DNA of 44,608 nt from Bacteroidota bacterium (GTDB lineage: Bacteria > Bacteroidota > Ignavibacteria > SZUA-365). The translations under genes and the position numbers were made by a program. Shown piece after piece: positions 43,498-44,608 of the stretch (position 1 is its first letter; each line of letters starts with the position of its first letter). The notes under the pieces were generated by a model, which saw only the letters and a program-made list of their open reading frames with translations, made no database searches and was not told the DNA's origin. Location of the stretch: positions 1 to 44,608 of the forward strand of contig JARYLZ010000018.1 in assembly GCA_029907355.1 (NCBI GenBank), written 5' to 3'.

Positions 43498-44608
43498 TCA
43501 ATGGATCAGAAAACGTCCGAATGCCGTCCATCCTCCGCCCTGAAGGCGCGTGATGTACATTCCCGCCGGAAGTCCACTCGTGGGGAAACGGAAAGAATGC
43601 GCACCGGCCCCTAACCGAGTATCCAGCAAGGAAGCGACGCGACGCCCGAGAGCATCGAAAACGTCTAGGGTGATTGGGCCGGGAACCGGTGTGACGAATC
43701 GAATCGTCGTCGTCTCTCCTGCAGGGGCAGGGTTGGGATACAGTTCGATGGCATGAATGGAGAGAGGAAGCGGGGATGCCTTGTCGACATCGGTCAACCC
43801 GTCGAAGTCCGCGACATTCCGAGGTTCGAGCTTGTAGTTCCCGTAACTGTAGAACATGATTCCCGTCAGGGAACGTATCGTCATCCCGGCTTCGAGCAGG
43901 ATGAGATTTTTCTTGGTTGTATCGTTCGTGTAGACGGTTTTCCACTGCCCGAGATCGTCGACCCGCATCGGGCCACTGCCGTCATCGACGAGAAATTCTC
44001 CGTAGAACCCCGAACCCTCGTCCGCGTTTCTCGCAGTGATCGTCAAATCATTGAACCGAAGGAGCATGCCTTCGTACATCTCGGCTTCGGGTGTGCCGTC
44101 GGTCACGAGGCCGGACTGGAACCTGCCTGTCGTGAGGACGATCGGGTCGGGCAGTGCCGCCTTCCCATGCGTATCCACGACAGTGGCGTCGATGAGAGCA
44201 GTGTTCCCCGCTGTGGAGGAGCTGTAACCCTCTGCAACCGTTCCCCGGACCGTCACGTCGTCGCCGAGAGTGAGGGCGCGGACCGCCGCATCGCCCCGCA
44301 CGAGAATGCCGGACCAGGGTTCCTCCGCGTCCTGGATATACACGATGCCGAGCGACGACGTGTCCGCTTGTGAGATGACAGTCCCACGGACGGTCGCCGT
44401 GGCACCGAGGCAGCCCGGTACGCCGTCGCTGAACGGCGTGTACTGGATATCGCGGATTCGCAAGGCGCCGTCACGCACGATGAAGAACGGTTTGGATTTC
44501 GCCCCCTGCGGGGGGAAGTCGGCGTATTGTCCGAGGTTGTCCTCGGCCCGCAATGTGTACCAGATGACGGAACCGTCCGGTTGGGTGGGTATGGTCGCCG
44601 TGGCGGTG
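43498..44608 (-). CDS. T9SS-secreted protein with OB-fold-like repeats, 5' end beyond the window
   Basis: The frame is open to the right window edge, so at least 369 residues are seen and the start is missing. It has two OB-fold-like (nucleic-acid-binding or YhcR/DUF5689-like) units: CLGATATVRGTVISQADTSS...VYIQDAEEPWSGILVRG...LGDDVTVRGTVAEG, and GMLLRFNDLTITARNADEGS...EFLVDDGSGPMRVDDLG. A sorting domain ends it (IHAIELYPNPAPAGETTTIR... LPAGMYITRLQGG). The upstream residues (SVIWYTLRAEDNLGQ) look like an Ig-like unit. It lies 54 bp before the M4 protease and probably in the same operon. Similar proteins are often annotated as secreted nucleases or lamin-tail proteins; no catalytic domain is visible in this part. 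Confidence 0.8.
   Translation of the reverse strand, partial: TATATIPTQPDGSVIWYTLRAEDNLGQYADFPPQGAKSKPFFIVRDGALRIRDIQYTPFSDGVPGCLGATATVRGTVISQADTSSLGIVYIQDAEEPWSGILVRGDAAVRALTLGDDVTVRGTVAEGYSSSTAGNTALIDATVVDTHGKAALPDPIVLTTGRFQSGLVTDGTPEAEMYEGMLLRFNDLTITARNADEGSGFYGEFLVDDGSGPMRVDDLGQWKTVYTNDTTKKNLILLEAGMTIRSLTGIMFYSYGNYKLEPRNVADFDGLTDVDKASPLPLSIHAIELYPNPAPAGETTTIRFVTPVPGPITLDVFDALGRRVASLLDTRLGAGAHSFRFPTSGLPAGMYITRLQGGGWTAFGRFLIH

Overview
The window looks like a chromosomal segment of a GC-rich bacterium of the Fibrobacteres-Chlorobi-Bacteroidetes group, probably on the Ignavibacteriota / Kapabacteria / Rhodothermota side. The evidence is several secreted proteins with type IX secretion (T9SS) C-terminal sorting domains of the 'NYPNPFNP...LPSGVYIYRLE' kind, a PorV/PorQ-like protein and a TonB-dependent receptor. 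Shine-Dalgarno sites (AGGAGG type) and sigma70-like promoters (TTGACT-N17-TATATT) argue against a typical Bacteroidia genome. The assignment is inference; no rRNA or marker gene is present.

Region 1 (1-24405) is accessory DNA tied to a tRNA gene. A complete tRNA-Ser(CGA) lies at 24318-24405 (minus), and a perfect 60-bp copy of its 3' part lies at 1860-1919, 22.46 kb away in the same orientation. A decayed tyrosine recombinase starts about 105 bp inside the left copy. I read 1860-24318 as a genomic island integrated in tRNA-Ser. A second, related recombinase plus a small membrane-protein gene lies left of it (1-1318), collinear with the recombinase plus membrane-protein pair at 2026-3748, so the site seems to hold tandem integrations. 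Inside the island, all on the minus strand, are an ABC-F remnant, a two-component system (TPR histidine kinase and NarL-type regulator), a 2051-residue SBBP/fibronectin surface protein, an ELWxxDGT-repeat protein, a stand-alone receiver, a beta-helix/HYR surface protein broken at an (AT)4 tract, a second nearly identical copy of the receiver plus sorting domain (716-bp direct repeat), and a decayed paralogue of the surface-protein/regulator locus. Beside the tRNA is a frameshifted gene with DHH-like motifs.

Region 2 (24406-30116, plus strand) holds a CPA2-type cation/proton antiporter with its own promoter and an arsenic operon: arsR, acr3, arsM and thioredoxin-type arsC. A 30-bp AT-rich dyad over the arsR promoter is a likely ArsR operator.

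Region 3 (30149-33483, minus strand) has an isochorismatase-family hydrolase, an MIO-type ammonia-lyase whose MIO triad reads Ala-Cys-Gly instead of Ala-Ser-Gly, and a degenerate Mrr-type restriction endonuclease.

Region 4 (33636-44608, minus strand) is one tightly packed cell-envelope operon running off the window: an OB-fold-like T9SS cargo (partial), an M4 metallopeptidase fused to a beta-propeller and sorting domain, an Ig/FnIII-like lipoprotein, a TonB-dependent receptor, a PorV/PorQ-like protein and an NHL-propeller lipoprotein. Spacings of 3-54 bp and an ATGA overlap support co-transcription.
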